Assembly: GCF_001542875.1 (NCBI RefSeq) | Contig: NZ_LMAF01000001.1 | Location: 890,730-954,729 of the forward strand | From: Erythrobacter sp. YT30 | Lineage (GTDB): Bacteria > Pseudomonadota > Alphaproteobacteria > Sphingomonadales > Sphingomonadaceae | DNA length: 64,000 bases | Direction: 5' to 3' | Shown: one piece after another, positions 8,559-15,255 of the stretch | How the letters are laid out: every line of letters begins with the position of its first letter | How positions within the stretch are numbered: the first letter of the stretch is position 1 | Notes under the pieces: model-generated | Database searches by the model: none | Told to the model about the DNA's origin: nothing | Seen by the model: only the letters and a program-made list of their open reading frames with translations | Translations under genes and position numbers: made by a program

Positions 8559-8825
8559 ATGAAAAAGACCAACTTTGCATCGATGCTCGCCGTCACCGGC
8601 GGTCTCGCACTCGCCACCGCTGCTTGCTCAGCTCCTGCTGAAGAAGCTGCTGACACCGGTGCAGACACCGAAGCAAACGCTGACGCATGTGCCGGCGCTG
8701 AGTGCGGCGCTTGCGGCGCAGAAGGTTGCGAAGCTGCTTGCGGCGCGGAAGGCTGCGAAGCTGCATGCGGTGCAGAAGGCTGCGAAGCTGCTTGCGAAGC
8801 AGAAGGCTGCGAAGCTGCCGAGTAA
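8559..8825 (+). CDS. Cysteine-repeat lipoprotein
   Basis: An 88-residue precursor with a lysine start, a hydrophobic signal and a lipobox-like TAAC (C23), so the mature part is probably a lipid-anchored extracytoplasmic protein. After an acidic linker, residues 52-87 are four copies of a 9-residue unit (CGAEGCEAA; the last is CEAEGCEAA). There are 11 cysteines, with alternating C-x4-C and C-x3-C spacing in the repeats, and almost no basic or aromatic residues in the mature part. This looks suited to binding metal or to redox work; the function is unknown. The ATG at 8559 has GGGGA 9 bases upstream; an ATG at 8550 is possible. A strong terminator follows. Confidence 0.8.
   Translation: MKKTNFASMLAVTGGLALATAACSAPAEEAADTGADTEANADACAGAECGACGAEGCEAACGAEGCEAACGAEGCEAACEAEGCEAAE
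8712..8819 (+). repeat. Four 27-bp tandem repeats inside the cysteine-repeat gene
   Basis: Four in-frame 27-base units, each coding the 9-residue cysteine unit. The period keeps other frames open, which explains spurious ORFs here. Copy number is likely to vary between strains. Confidence 0.85.
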
Positions 8826-8864
8826 TCGGCGTTTCTGCCGGGCCTCAATGGCCTGACACAATTT

Positions 8865-8899
8865 GGCCGATGGCATCCTCGATGCCGTCGGCCGTTTTG
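8865..8899 (+). terminator. Rho-independent terminator after the cysteine-repeat gene
   Basis: A 13-bp stem (GGCCGATGGCATC with its partner 8881-8893, one G-T wobble) around a CTC loop, followed by GTTTTGT. Confidence 0.75.
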
Positions 8900-9006
8900 T
8901 ATCTGGGAGTTATCTGCATGATCGCTGCAATAACGCCTTGAATTCGATCACAACCAGGCAAATTCCCGGCTGTACCTAGCCAACTCAGTTGCTAAGGTCG
9001 TCCGGT

Positions 9007-9663
9007 ATGACACCGATCCAAGCTGCTCACACTGTTATCGAAACCATCACGCAGATGGCTGCGGAGCAAAAACCGCTCATGCTGCGCGTTGTGCCAGAAA
9101 AAGGCGCTACATTCTGGACGCATTATCCCAAAGGCGATGCACGCGATAAGAATTGCAAGAGCCGCTGGTATTATCACGTCCATGCCGCTGGAAGCCGCGA
9201 TGAAGATGAGCACGGCCACTTCCATCTGTTCATGCACCGCGATCAATTGCCCAAGGGTCTGGAGCCCAAAGTGTGGCCGCCGCAGGGCGAAGATGCGAAA
9301 GCCCACGTCACCCATCTGATCGGCCTATCGATCGACACAAACGGCATTCCGCGCAGCTGGTTCGCGGTCAACCGATTTGTGACCAATGAATTTCTCTACC
9401 CCGCTGATGTGATGATCGAGCATTTGCCCGATTTCAACGTCGATCACACCAAACAAGATAACCTCGTTAATCGCTTCGTGACTGCGATGGTGGCACTTTA
9501 CCGTGACGAGATTGCCGAGCTCTTGCGCGAACGCGATACACGACAGGCAGAGCTGGTCGCCGAGCATGGCGAGAAGGGGTACGAAAAAGCGAGCGGCGTT
9601 GAGGTATTGGCCCAAATCCCGATTGATCTGGATGAGAAAATTGGCTCGCTTGAGCTAGCCTAA
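9007..9663 (+). CDS. Conserved uncharacterised protein (DUF6969-like)
   Basis: A 218-residue soluble protein with no signal peptide. It contains WYYHVHAAGSRDEDEHGHFHLF (a histidine-rich segment, residues about 56-78), then HLIGLSIDTNGIPRSWFAVNRFVTNE. This matches my memory of the DUF6969 family, whose function is not known to me; the histidine cluster suggests metal binding. The ATG at 9007 is chosen over an upstream in-frame start at 8989. It ends by overlapping the convergent tlyA stop by four bases. Confidence 0.75.
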   Translation: MTPIQAAHTVIETITQMAAEQKPLMLRVVPEKGATFWTHYPKGDARDKNCKSRWYYHVHAAGSRDEDEHGHFHLFMHRDQLPKGLEPKVWPPQGEDAKAHVTHLIGLSIDTNGIPRSWFAVNRFVTNEFLYPADVMIEHLPDFNVDHTKQDNLVNRFVTAMVALYRDEIAELLRERDTRQAELVAEHGEKGYEKASGVEVLAQIPIDLDEKIGSLELA

Positions 9664-10433
9664 TTTCTTTCAGCCGCAATCAGGAACTCAATGTTGCCTT
9701 GTGGACCTGTAATCGGGCTTTGGACAACTCCTTTGATATCCCAGCCAAGCCCCTGCAACCATTCGCGAACTTCGCTACAAACCCGCTCATGCAGAGCGGT
9801 ATCGCGCACCACGCCGCCCTTGCCCACTTCCTCGCGGGCAACTTCGAATTGCGGCTTGATAAGCGCGACCAACTGACATTCGCGCGCCGCCATCTCTAGC
9901 GGCCGTTCAAGCACTTTCGAAAGCGCAATAAAGCTCGCATCGCACACCACCCAATTGCAGTCTTTTGTGATGTGGGCGTCAGTGAGTATCCGTGCACTCG
10001 TCTGTTCAAGCACAGTCACACGAGGGTCCTCACGCAGTTTCCAGGCGAGCTGATTGGTGCCGCTATCGACGGCGAAGACATGCTCTGCGCCATTGGACAG
10101 CAAAACATCGGTAAAGCCACCGGTCGAGCTCCCGATATCCATCGCAATCGCGCCAGTAGGATCGAGGTCAAAATGCTCCAAAGCGTGCGCAAGTTTAATC
10201 CCGCCCCGGCTCACCCAAGGATGATCGCGACCGCGAACATCGATCTCCGCGTCTTCGAACACTTGCTGTCCTGGCTTTGAGAGCTTCTGCTCCCCCAGGA
10301 AAACCACCCCCGCCATGATCAGAGCCTGGGCCCGTGTGCGACTTTCAGCCAAACCCCGCTCAACCAAGAGTTGGTCAGCGCGCATCTTCTTAGGCTTGCT
10401 GGCTTTTTTTGAGGATGGCGGCGAATTGGTCAT
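9660..10433 (-). CDS. tlyA: TlyA family rRNA (cytidine-2'-O)-methyltransferase
   Basis: A 257-residue protein with an N-terminal S4 RNA-binding domain (about residues 17-75, MRADQLLVERGLAESRTRAQ) and an FtsJ-like SAM methyltransferase domain with MDIGSSTGGF (98-107) and GKGGVVRD near the end. The mycobacterial homologue methylates 16S and 23S rRNA; the older name hemolysin is historical. The ATG at 10433 is preferred to 10496, which lies inside the divergent lipoprotein gene region. Confidence 0.9.
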   Translation of the reverse strand: MTNSPPSSKKASKPKKMRADQLLVERGLAESRTRAQALIMAGVVFLGEQKLSKPGQQVFEDAEIDVRGRDHPWVSRGGIKLAHALEHFDLDPTGAIAMDIGSSTGGFTDVLLSNGAEHVFAVDSGTNQLAWKLREDPRVTVLEQTSARILTDAHITKDCNWVVCDASFIALSKVLERPLEMAARECQLVALIKPQFEVAREEVGKGGVVRDTALHERVCSEVREWLQGLGWDIKGVVQSPITGPQGNIEFLIAAERN

Positions 10434-10467
10434 GGACGGCTCAACCGATAGCTTGCATTGGGAATGC

Positions 10468-11043
10468 ATGGAAGCGATCCATTTGAAATGCATCACAGCG
10501 CTCGCAATGAGCCTTTCAGCCTGCGCTTGCGTCCCCTCGGTCGATGAGCCCGCTCAGCCAGCCTCACCTGCACCAACGCCCATTGCAACGCCAGCACCCG
10601 CGCCCACTCCTACTCCAACGCCTGTGCCGGTCGTCAATGAGCCGGCATATGATAATTACCTCGATGCACCGCAAACGGCGGGGGCATGGAGCTATCGCGA
10701 TGCGCCGCAGCTCAGTTTTGCGACGTTTGGTGAAATCGGGAAAGCCGCTGTGTTTGGCGTGGAATGTGCCAAGCCTTCACGCCAGATACGATTGGTCCGC
10801 GGGGGAGCCAGTTCAGGACCTCGCGTAATGACTATTCAAACGGAAACGACTGAGCGCACGCTCGATGCGCAGATATCACCCGATGGACGGCCCATGCTGA
10901 TGGCGCTGATCCCAGCTGGCGATCCGGTGCTCGATGCGATGGCGATCACCAAGGGCCGCGTATCGATTGGCGTTGAAGGGATGCGGACACTGTACGTGCC
11001 CGTCTGGGTGGAAATCAGCCGCGTGATTGAGGATTGTCGATAA
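10468..11043 (+). CDS. Putative lipoprotein with proline-rich linker
   Basis: A 191-residue protein with a short signal and lipobox LSAC, then a linker of about 35 residues rich in Pro, Ala and Thr, then a compact domain of about 130 residues with no motif I recognise. It is probably anchored in the outer or inner membrane with the domain held away by the linker. It diverges from tlyA across 34 bases. Function unknown. The region that follows (11044-11374) has no protein gene. Confidence 0.75.
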   Translation: MEAIHLKCITALAMSLSACACVPSVDEPAQPASPAPTPIATPAPAPTPTPTPVPVVNEPAYDNYLDAPQTAGAWSYRDAPQLSFATFGEIGKAAVFGVECAKPSRQIRLVRGGASSGPRVMTIQTETTERTLDAQISPDGRPMLMALIPAGDPVLDAMAITKGRVSIGVEGMRTLYVPVWVEISRVIEDCR

Positions 11044-11111
11044 CGACACGTGGGTTTGGGGGATTAGGAACGGTGAGCGTCAGCACGATCCTTCTCCGAT
11101 TCTATCCGTTA

Positions 11112-11155
11112 ATATCCACAGGTGTTTCCACAACCTGTCCACAAATGCGCCCACA
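11112..11155 (+). promoter_or_regulatory. Phased CCACA boxes resembling DnaA boxes
   Basis: CCACA occurs at 11116, 11128, 11139 and 11151, at steps of 12, 11 and 12 bases. The first two sit in 9-mers (ATATCCACA, GTTTCCACA) each one mismatch from the DnaA-box patterns TTATCCACA or TTWTNCACA; the others are weaker. This is the main signal in the gene-free stretch 11044-11374, which otherwise holds only a T-rich run near 11245 and a GC-rich hairpin near 11300-11330. Confidence 0.45.
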
Positions 11156-11358
11156 CCCACTGCGCACGACAAAAAAGCCCGGAAAACCCCGCGGCACCTC
11201 ATTCTGATCTTGTGTGGGAGCGAGCGAGTATGACTTGGGAAAAGTTTTTTTCAAGTCTTGTCATCAGCGCCCCGACGACTCAAATATGTGCTCGAGGCCA
11301 GCGGCGAACGCGGCTCTCGGCCCGCCGGTGAAACGCACGGGTCTTGGCTTACTAGCGC

Positions 11359-11373
11359 GAAAGGAGGTGATCC
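11359..11373 (+). promoter_or_regulatory. Extended Shine-Dalgarno sequence
   Basis: The 15 bases GAAAGGAGGTGATCC match the full complement of the conserved 16S rRNA 3' end (GGATCACCTCCTTTC). GGAGG lies 7 bases before the ATG of the 18-codon ORF. Ordinary ribosome sites in this window match 4-6 bases. Confidence 0.8.
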
Positions 11374-11374
11374 G

Positions 11375-11431
11375 ATGTCTCATGGTTCAGTAGAGAGGTC
11401 GGCAAGTTTCCGCGCGAGGCATATTCGGTAA
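11375..11431 (+). CDS. 18-residue leader or microprotein
   Basis: ATG to TAA, encoding MSHGSVERSASFRARHIR: basic, with four serines and four arginines, no membrane segment, and no branched-chain run that would make it a classical ilv attenuator peptide. The evidence for translation is the extended Shine-Dalgarno sequence at ideal spacing. It is followed by hairpins and a strong terminator, so it lies on a short transcript or in the leader of ilvE. I do not recognise the peptide. Confidence 0.6.
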   Translation: MSHGSVERSASFRARHIR

Positions 11432-11476
11432 TTCATCCTACCGAGTAAGGCTTCGTGAGCGGCGCTTACCGCCGCT
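11426..11476 (+). ncRNA. Structured leader: hairpins after the 18-codon ORF
   Basis: Hairpin 1 (CGGTA-N8-TACCG, 11426-11443) covers the ORF stop codon. Hairpin 2 (AGCGGCG-CTTAC-CGCCGCT, 11458-11476) can be replaced by pairing of GTAAG at 11445 with CTTAC at 11465, so two folds exclude each other. This is sequence inference only. Confidence 0.45.
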
Positions 11477-11483
11477 GACCATG

Positions 11484-11530
11484 AAAGGGCGTTTCCTGAC
11501 CGAAAGGCGGAAACGCCCTTTTTGTTTTGC
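11484..11530 (+). terminator. Strong rho-independent terminator before ilvE
   Basis: A perfect 12-bp stem (11484-11495 with 11510-11521) around a 14-base loop, followed by a T-rich tail. It separates the small-ORF transcript from ilvE or attenuates read-through into it. Confidence 0.9.
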
Positions 11531-11578
11531 CCCTTGTTTTGGTTGTATCGGGCCTCCTCCCATATTAACCGCACTCCC

Positions 11579-12658
11579 ATGGAATTCACTCGCATCCCCA
11601 ACCCTGCCCCGACGCCCAATGAGGCTCGCAAAGCCGCCATTGCCGATCCCGGTTTCGGCACTGTCTTCACCGATCACATGGTGACCGTCGATTATGACGA
11701 GGCAAAAGGCGGCTGGCATTCAGCGCAAATTGGGCCGCGCGAACCTATTGCGCTCGATCCGGCGGCGAGCGTCCTGCATTATGCGCAGGAAATCTTTGAA
11801 GGGATGAAGGCTTTTCCCCACGCAGAGGGCGGCCTTGCCCTGTTTCGCCCGGAAGAAAATGCGCGCCGTTTCAATTCGAGTGCGCAGCGCATGGCCATGC
11901 CCGAAATACCGGAGGAACTGTTCCTCGATGCGGTCAAACTCGCAGTGGAAACCGATGCCGCGTGGATGCCGCCAGTCGATGGCGGATCACTCTACATTCG
12001 GCCATTTATGTTTGCATCAGAAGCATTCTTGGGCGTGCGTCCGGCAAAACAATACAAGTTTGTCGTCATCACCGTTTCGACAGGGAACTACTTTAAAGGA
12101 GGCATAAACCCGGTCAAAATCTGGGTCGCGCAAGGATATGTCCGCGCAGCCCCAGGAGGCACTGGCGCGGCGAAGACAGGTGGCAATTACGCGGCCTCTC
12201 TCGTCCCTCAAGCCCAAGCGATTGAGAATGGCTGCGATCAGGTCGTCTTCCTCGATGCCATCGAGAACAAGTGGATTGAGGAACTGGGCGGCATGAACCT
12301 GTTTTTCGTGCGCAAGGATGGCTCAGTTTTCACTCCGCCTTTGACCGGCACAATCCTGCCCGGCATCACCCGCCACAGCCTGATCGAAATGCTGCAGGAA
12401 GAGGGACTTGAGGTCCGCGAAGAGCCCTATTCAATCGACCAATGGCGCGAAGAGGCAGAAAGCGGCGAACTGCTCGAAACACTTGCTTGCGGCACAGCAG
12501 CCGTGGTGACGCCAGTGGGAACGGTGGCCTCACCCGATGGCGAATTCACAATTGGCACAGGCGGCATCGGCCAAATGGCCATGAAAATGCGCGAAAAGCT
12601 GGTGGGTATCCAGAATGGCCATCTCGAAGACAAGCATGGCTGGGTAATGCGGGTTTGA
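11579..12658 (+). CDS. ilvE: Branched-chain amino acid aminotransferase
   Basis: A 359-residue fold-type IV PLP aminotransferase of the longer (type II, eukaryote-like) BCAT group. K199 in GAAKTGGNYAASL is the expected cofactor lysine, and the substrate-site motifs YIRPF and GTAAVVTPVG are present. It interconverts leucine, isoleucine and valine with their keto acids. I start at ATG 11579 (MEFTRIPNP); no clear ribosome site precedes it, so it may be read from a near-leaderless transcript starting after the terminator. trhO begins 3 bases after its stop. Confidence 0.95.
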   Translation: MEFTRIPNPAPTPNEARKAAIADPGFGTVFTDHMVTVDYDEAKGGWHSAQIGPREPIALDPAASVLHYAQEIFEGMKAFPHAEGGLALFRPEENARRFNSSAQRMAMPEIPEELFLDAVKLAVETDAAWMPPVDGGSLYIRPFMFASEAFLGVRPAKQYKFVVITVSTGNYFKGGINPVKIWVAQGYVRAAPGGTGAAKTGGNYAASLVPQAQAIENGCDQVVFLDAIENKWIEELGGMNLFFVRKDGSVFTPPLTGTILPGITRHSLIEMLQEEGLEVREEPYSIDQWREEAESGELLETLACGTAAVVTPVGTVASPDGEFTIGTGGIGQMAMKMREKLVGIQNGHLEDKHGWVMRV

Positions 12659-12661
12659 GAA

Positions 12662-13687
12662 ATGACGGAGTGCATCACAGTCGCCGCCCTCTATCGTTTC
12701 ACGCCCTTCGACGATCACGAAGCGCTCAAAGGTCCGCTTAAGGCTGTTTGCGAAGAAGCGGGCACCAAAGGCACGATCCTGCTCGCGCATGAGGGGATAA
12801 ACGGCACCATTGCAGGTTCGCCAGAAGGCGTTGCCAAAGTGCTCGATCACATCCGCGCTCTGCAAGATTGCGCTGACACTGACGTCAAATTCTCCACCGC
12901 TGAGGAAATGCCGTTTAACCGCATGAAAGTGCGGCTTAAGCGGGAGATTGTGACTATGGGCGAACCTGGTGTGGACCCGCGCGCAAGCGTTGGCCGCTAT
13001 GTCGATCCACATGATTGGAACGCGCTAATCTCGGATCCCGATACGGTCGTGATCGACACGCGTAATGATTACGAGGTCGCAATCGGCACGTTCGAGGGCG
13101 CGATTGATCCCAAGACACCGAGCTTCCGTGACTTCCCGGCATGGTTTCGCGAAAACCGCGAAGAATTACTCGAAGGCAAAAAGAAAGTCGCGATGTTCTG
13201 CACGGGCGGGATACGCTGCGAGAAATCGACTAGTTTCCTGCGCCAAGAGGGCATCGAAGACGTCTTCCACCTGAAGGGCGGCATTTTGCGGTATCTCGAA
13301 ACCGTCCCCCAAGAAGAGAGCAAATGGGACGGTGAATGCTTCGTTTTTGACCAGCGCGTCTCGGTAAAACACGGGCTCGAGCTGGGGTCTTACGGCCAGT
13401 GTTTCGCCTGCCGGATGCCGCTTTCTCAAGAAGAGATGGCGTCCCCCGACTATGCCCCAGGCATCAGCTGCCCGCATTGCATTGACGCGCGTGACGACAC
13501 GCAGCGCGCCCGCTATGCGGAGCGGCAAAGGCAGCAGCAGCTCGCCAAAAAACGTGGCGAAGCGCATGTCGGCGCGACCGTCGAGCCCAAGATGGAAAGC
13601 GGTGTGCAACTGCCCGGTGGCGGGTGGGAAGCAAACTTTCCCGGCGGCTTGATAAGCGATGGTGAGGAGCAGGAGGCAGACGCGTGA
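12662..13687 (+). CDS. trhO: tRNA uridine(34) hydroxylase (rhodanese family)
   Basis: A 341-residue YceA/TrhO protein: N-terminal acylphosphatase-like domain, central rhodanese domain with the catalytic C180 in [11 protein letters not shown], and a C-terminal cysteine-containing region ([12 protein letters not shown]). TrhO makes 5-hydroxyuridine at the wobble base of several tRNAs. It is placed 3 bases after ilvE and overlaps the GST gene by GTGA, so the three are likely one operon. A basic Q/K-rich C-terminal tail follows the zinc-like cysteines. Confidence 0.92.
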   Translation: MTECITVAALYRFTPFDDHEALKGPLKAVCEEAGTKGTILLAHEGINGTIAGSPEGVAKVLDHIRALQDCADTDVKFSTAEEMPFNRMKVRLKREIVTMGEPGVDPRASVGRYVDPHDWNALISDPDTVVIDTRNDYEVAIGTFEGAIDPKTPSFRDFPAWFRENREELLEGKKKVAMFCTGGIRCEKSTSFLRQEGIEDVFHLKGGILRYLETVPQEESKWDGECFVFDQRVSVKHGLELGSYGQCFACRMPLSQEEMASPDYAPGISCPHCIDARDDTQRARYAERQRQQQLAKKRGEAHVGATVEPKMESGVQLPGGGWEANFPGGLISDGEEQEADA

Positions 13688-14355
13688 GCGCTTCTCCCAT
13701 TCTCTATTCCTTTCGGCGCTGCCCCTACGCGATGCGTGCGCGCATGGCCCTGTGCATCGCTGACATTCCGGTGGAGCTGCGCGAGGTCAAGCTGTCCAAC
13801 AAGCCGCCTGGATTAGCGGAGGCATCACCCAAAGCGACTGTACCAGTCCTGGTTTTGCCCGATGGAACCGTAATCGATGAAAGCATTGCGGTGATGCGTT
13901 GGGCGCTGGCGCGCAACGATCCAGAAAACTGGCTTTCCGGCGATGATCAGGCCTTGATCGATGAGGCCGATGGCCCGTTCAAGCATCACCTTGATCGTTA
14001 CAAATATCCGGTCCGCTATCCGGACGAGAATGGCGGTGATGAAAGCGCATTCGGCCTTCATCACCGCAGCCAAGGCCTTGCGATCCTGCAAAAGCTCGAT
14101 GAGCGGCTCGCGGAAAGCAAACAGCTTTGCGGGGATCGCCCTACCCTTGCTGATATTGCGCTGTTTCCGTTCATCCGCCAATTCGCAAACACCGACAGGG
14201 CATGGTTCGATACTCAGGATCTCCCGCACCTCCAGCGGTGGCTCGACGCGCATCTCAAGTCAGACTTGTTCGCCGCCATCATGCCCAAGTTTGATCCGTG
14301 GAAGGCTGGCGATGAGCCAATCCTCTTCGCGCCCCACGGTAACCTTGCCCATTAA
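13684..14355 (+). CDS. Glutathione S-transferase family protein
   Basis: A 223-residue GST with an N-terminal thioredoxin fold ([13 protein letters not shown]13 takes the catalytic place as in omega/beta-like GSTs) and a helical C-terminal domain with the conserved N-capping [13 protein letters not shown]. The GTG start overlaps the trhO stop, implying coupled translation. The substrate is unknown. Confidence 0.88.
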   Translation: MSASPILYSFRRCPYAMRARMALCIADIPVELREVKLSNKPPGLAEASPKATVPVLVLPDGTVIDESIAVMRWALARNDPENWLSGDDQALIDEADGPFKHHLDRYKYPVRYPDENGGDESAFGLHHRSQGLAILQKLDERLAESKQLCGDRPTLADIALFPFIRQFANTDRAWFDTQDLPHLQRWLDAHLKSDLFAAIMPKFDPWKAGDEPILFAPHGNLAH

Positions 14356-14403
14356 GACGTCGAATTGACCTGATGTTTACCAAGCGCTGCTACGACTCGT
14401 TCG

Positions 14404-14784
14404 ATGAGCACGCTTGCCCCAAGCCAGACGATCAAGCGCGATGATTTGCGCGATGAGCTGTATTTCAGCATTGGCGGCTTTTGGCCTCACGAAGAAATGC
14501 TCGGATTTCTTAATGATCTTTCGCGCGCGGCAGGCCCGTTCATAAAGGCAAAGAAACCTTTCGTTTCAATCGGAAACTTTACAGATTTCGTCCCACAAAA
14601 CCGCGAAACCGCCGAAGCGATCCGCGATAGTCTTCTGCTTGCAGCCAAGAACGGTTTGAAACGCTTCGCCGTCGTCAATGCTGCGCCACTCGTGACCCTG
14701 CAATATCGCCGGATTACGAAAGACATGGATGTCGAGTTTTTTGAAACTGAATCAGCTGCCCGGGCCTGGTTACACGCGGATTGA
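14404..14784 (+). CDS. SpoIIAA/STAS-like domain protein, paralogue 1
   Basis: A 126-residue single-domain protein (FSIGGFWPHEEMLGFLNDL ... FFETESAARAWL) that aligns end to end with the next gene. The alternation of strand and helix and the final ExxAxxWL resemble the STAS/SpoIIAA-like superfamily, often found as small signalling or membrane-associated modules. No kinase or sigma-factor partner is nearby. Function not known. Confidence 0.7.
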   Translation: MSTLAPSQTIKRDDLRDELYFSIGGFWPHEEMLGFLNDLSRAAGPFIKAKKPFVSIGNFTDFVPQNRETAEAIRDSLLLAAKNGLKRFAVVNAAPLVTLQYRRITKDMDVEFFETESAARAWLHAD

Positions 14785-14849
14785 GACGCCTACCTCACGC
14801 TCAACCCCATTCTAAACGTTTGTTTACTCAGCTATTTTAGGTGATCGCA

Positions 14850-15248
14850 ATGTCAACGACCGCTGCCCCGACACTTGAGCCTCACTATTCCGTCACCCGC
14901 ATCGACGATTCAGGTGAAATCCACTTTTCGATGAGTGGCTTCTGGTCGATGGAAACCATGACCGAATTTCAGCGCGAATTGCTTGCAGCGGGAAAGCCAT
15001 TCTTCGAAAACGGCATAAAGATGCGCTCGCTTGCTGATCTCAGAGGCTTTGTCGCACAGAACAAAGACGTGTCGAATGCAATCCGGACCGTGGTGGTCGA
15101 AGCCATCAAGCTGGGCACAATCCGTAGTGCGGTCGTCTACGACAGCATGCTTGTTAAAATGCAGTATGCGCGTCTCAATGAGGGTCTCGATCTGGAAACC
15201 TTCGAGAGCAAGGACGAAGCGATCAAGTGGCTTCGTCGCCCGGCTTAA
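14850..15248 (+). CDS. SpoIIAA/STAS-like domain protein, paralogue 2
   Basis: A 132-residue paralogue of the preceding gene: both share FSxxGFW, then PFxxxxxxF, FVxQNxxxxxAIR, and a closing F-E-x-x-x-x-A-x-x-W-L pattern. I use the ATG at 14850, 7 bases after AGGTGA, instead of a GTG at 14841. The pair arose by tandem duplication and has diverged considerably. It converges on nadE, with 7 bases between stops. Confidence 0.72.
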   Translation: MSTTAAPTLEPHYSVTRIDDSGEIHFSMSGFWSMETMTEFQRELLAAGKPFFENGIKMRSLADLRGFVAQNKDVSNAIRTVVVEAIKLGTIRSAVVYDSMLVKMQYARLNEGLDLETFESKDEAIKWLRRPA

Positions 15249-15255
15249 TCGCTGC

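Noticed and set aside
8712..8819. CRISPR-like repeat array
   Set aside because: The units are contiguous and in-frame coding, with no spacers.
8550..8825. RiPP or bufferin-type precursor
   Set aside because: The Cys-rich exported precursor is suggestive, but there is no DUF692 (MNIO) enzyme, transporter or maturase nearby.
8575..8941. Two further open frames across the cysteine-repeat gene
   Set aside because: A 27-bp period keeps all frames open; only the frame with signal peptide and lipobox is convincing.
11044..11374. Chromosomal origin
   Set aside because: DnaA-like boxes are present, but no origin-linked genes are nearby and skew could not be computed; kept as a lower-level finding only.
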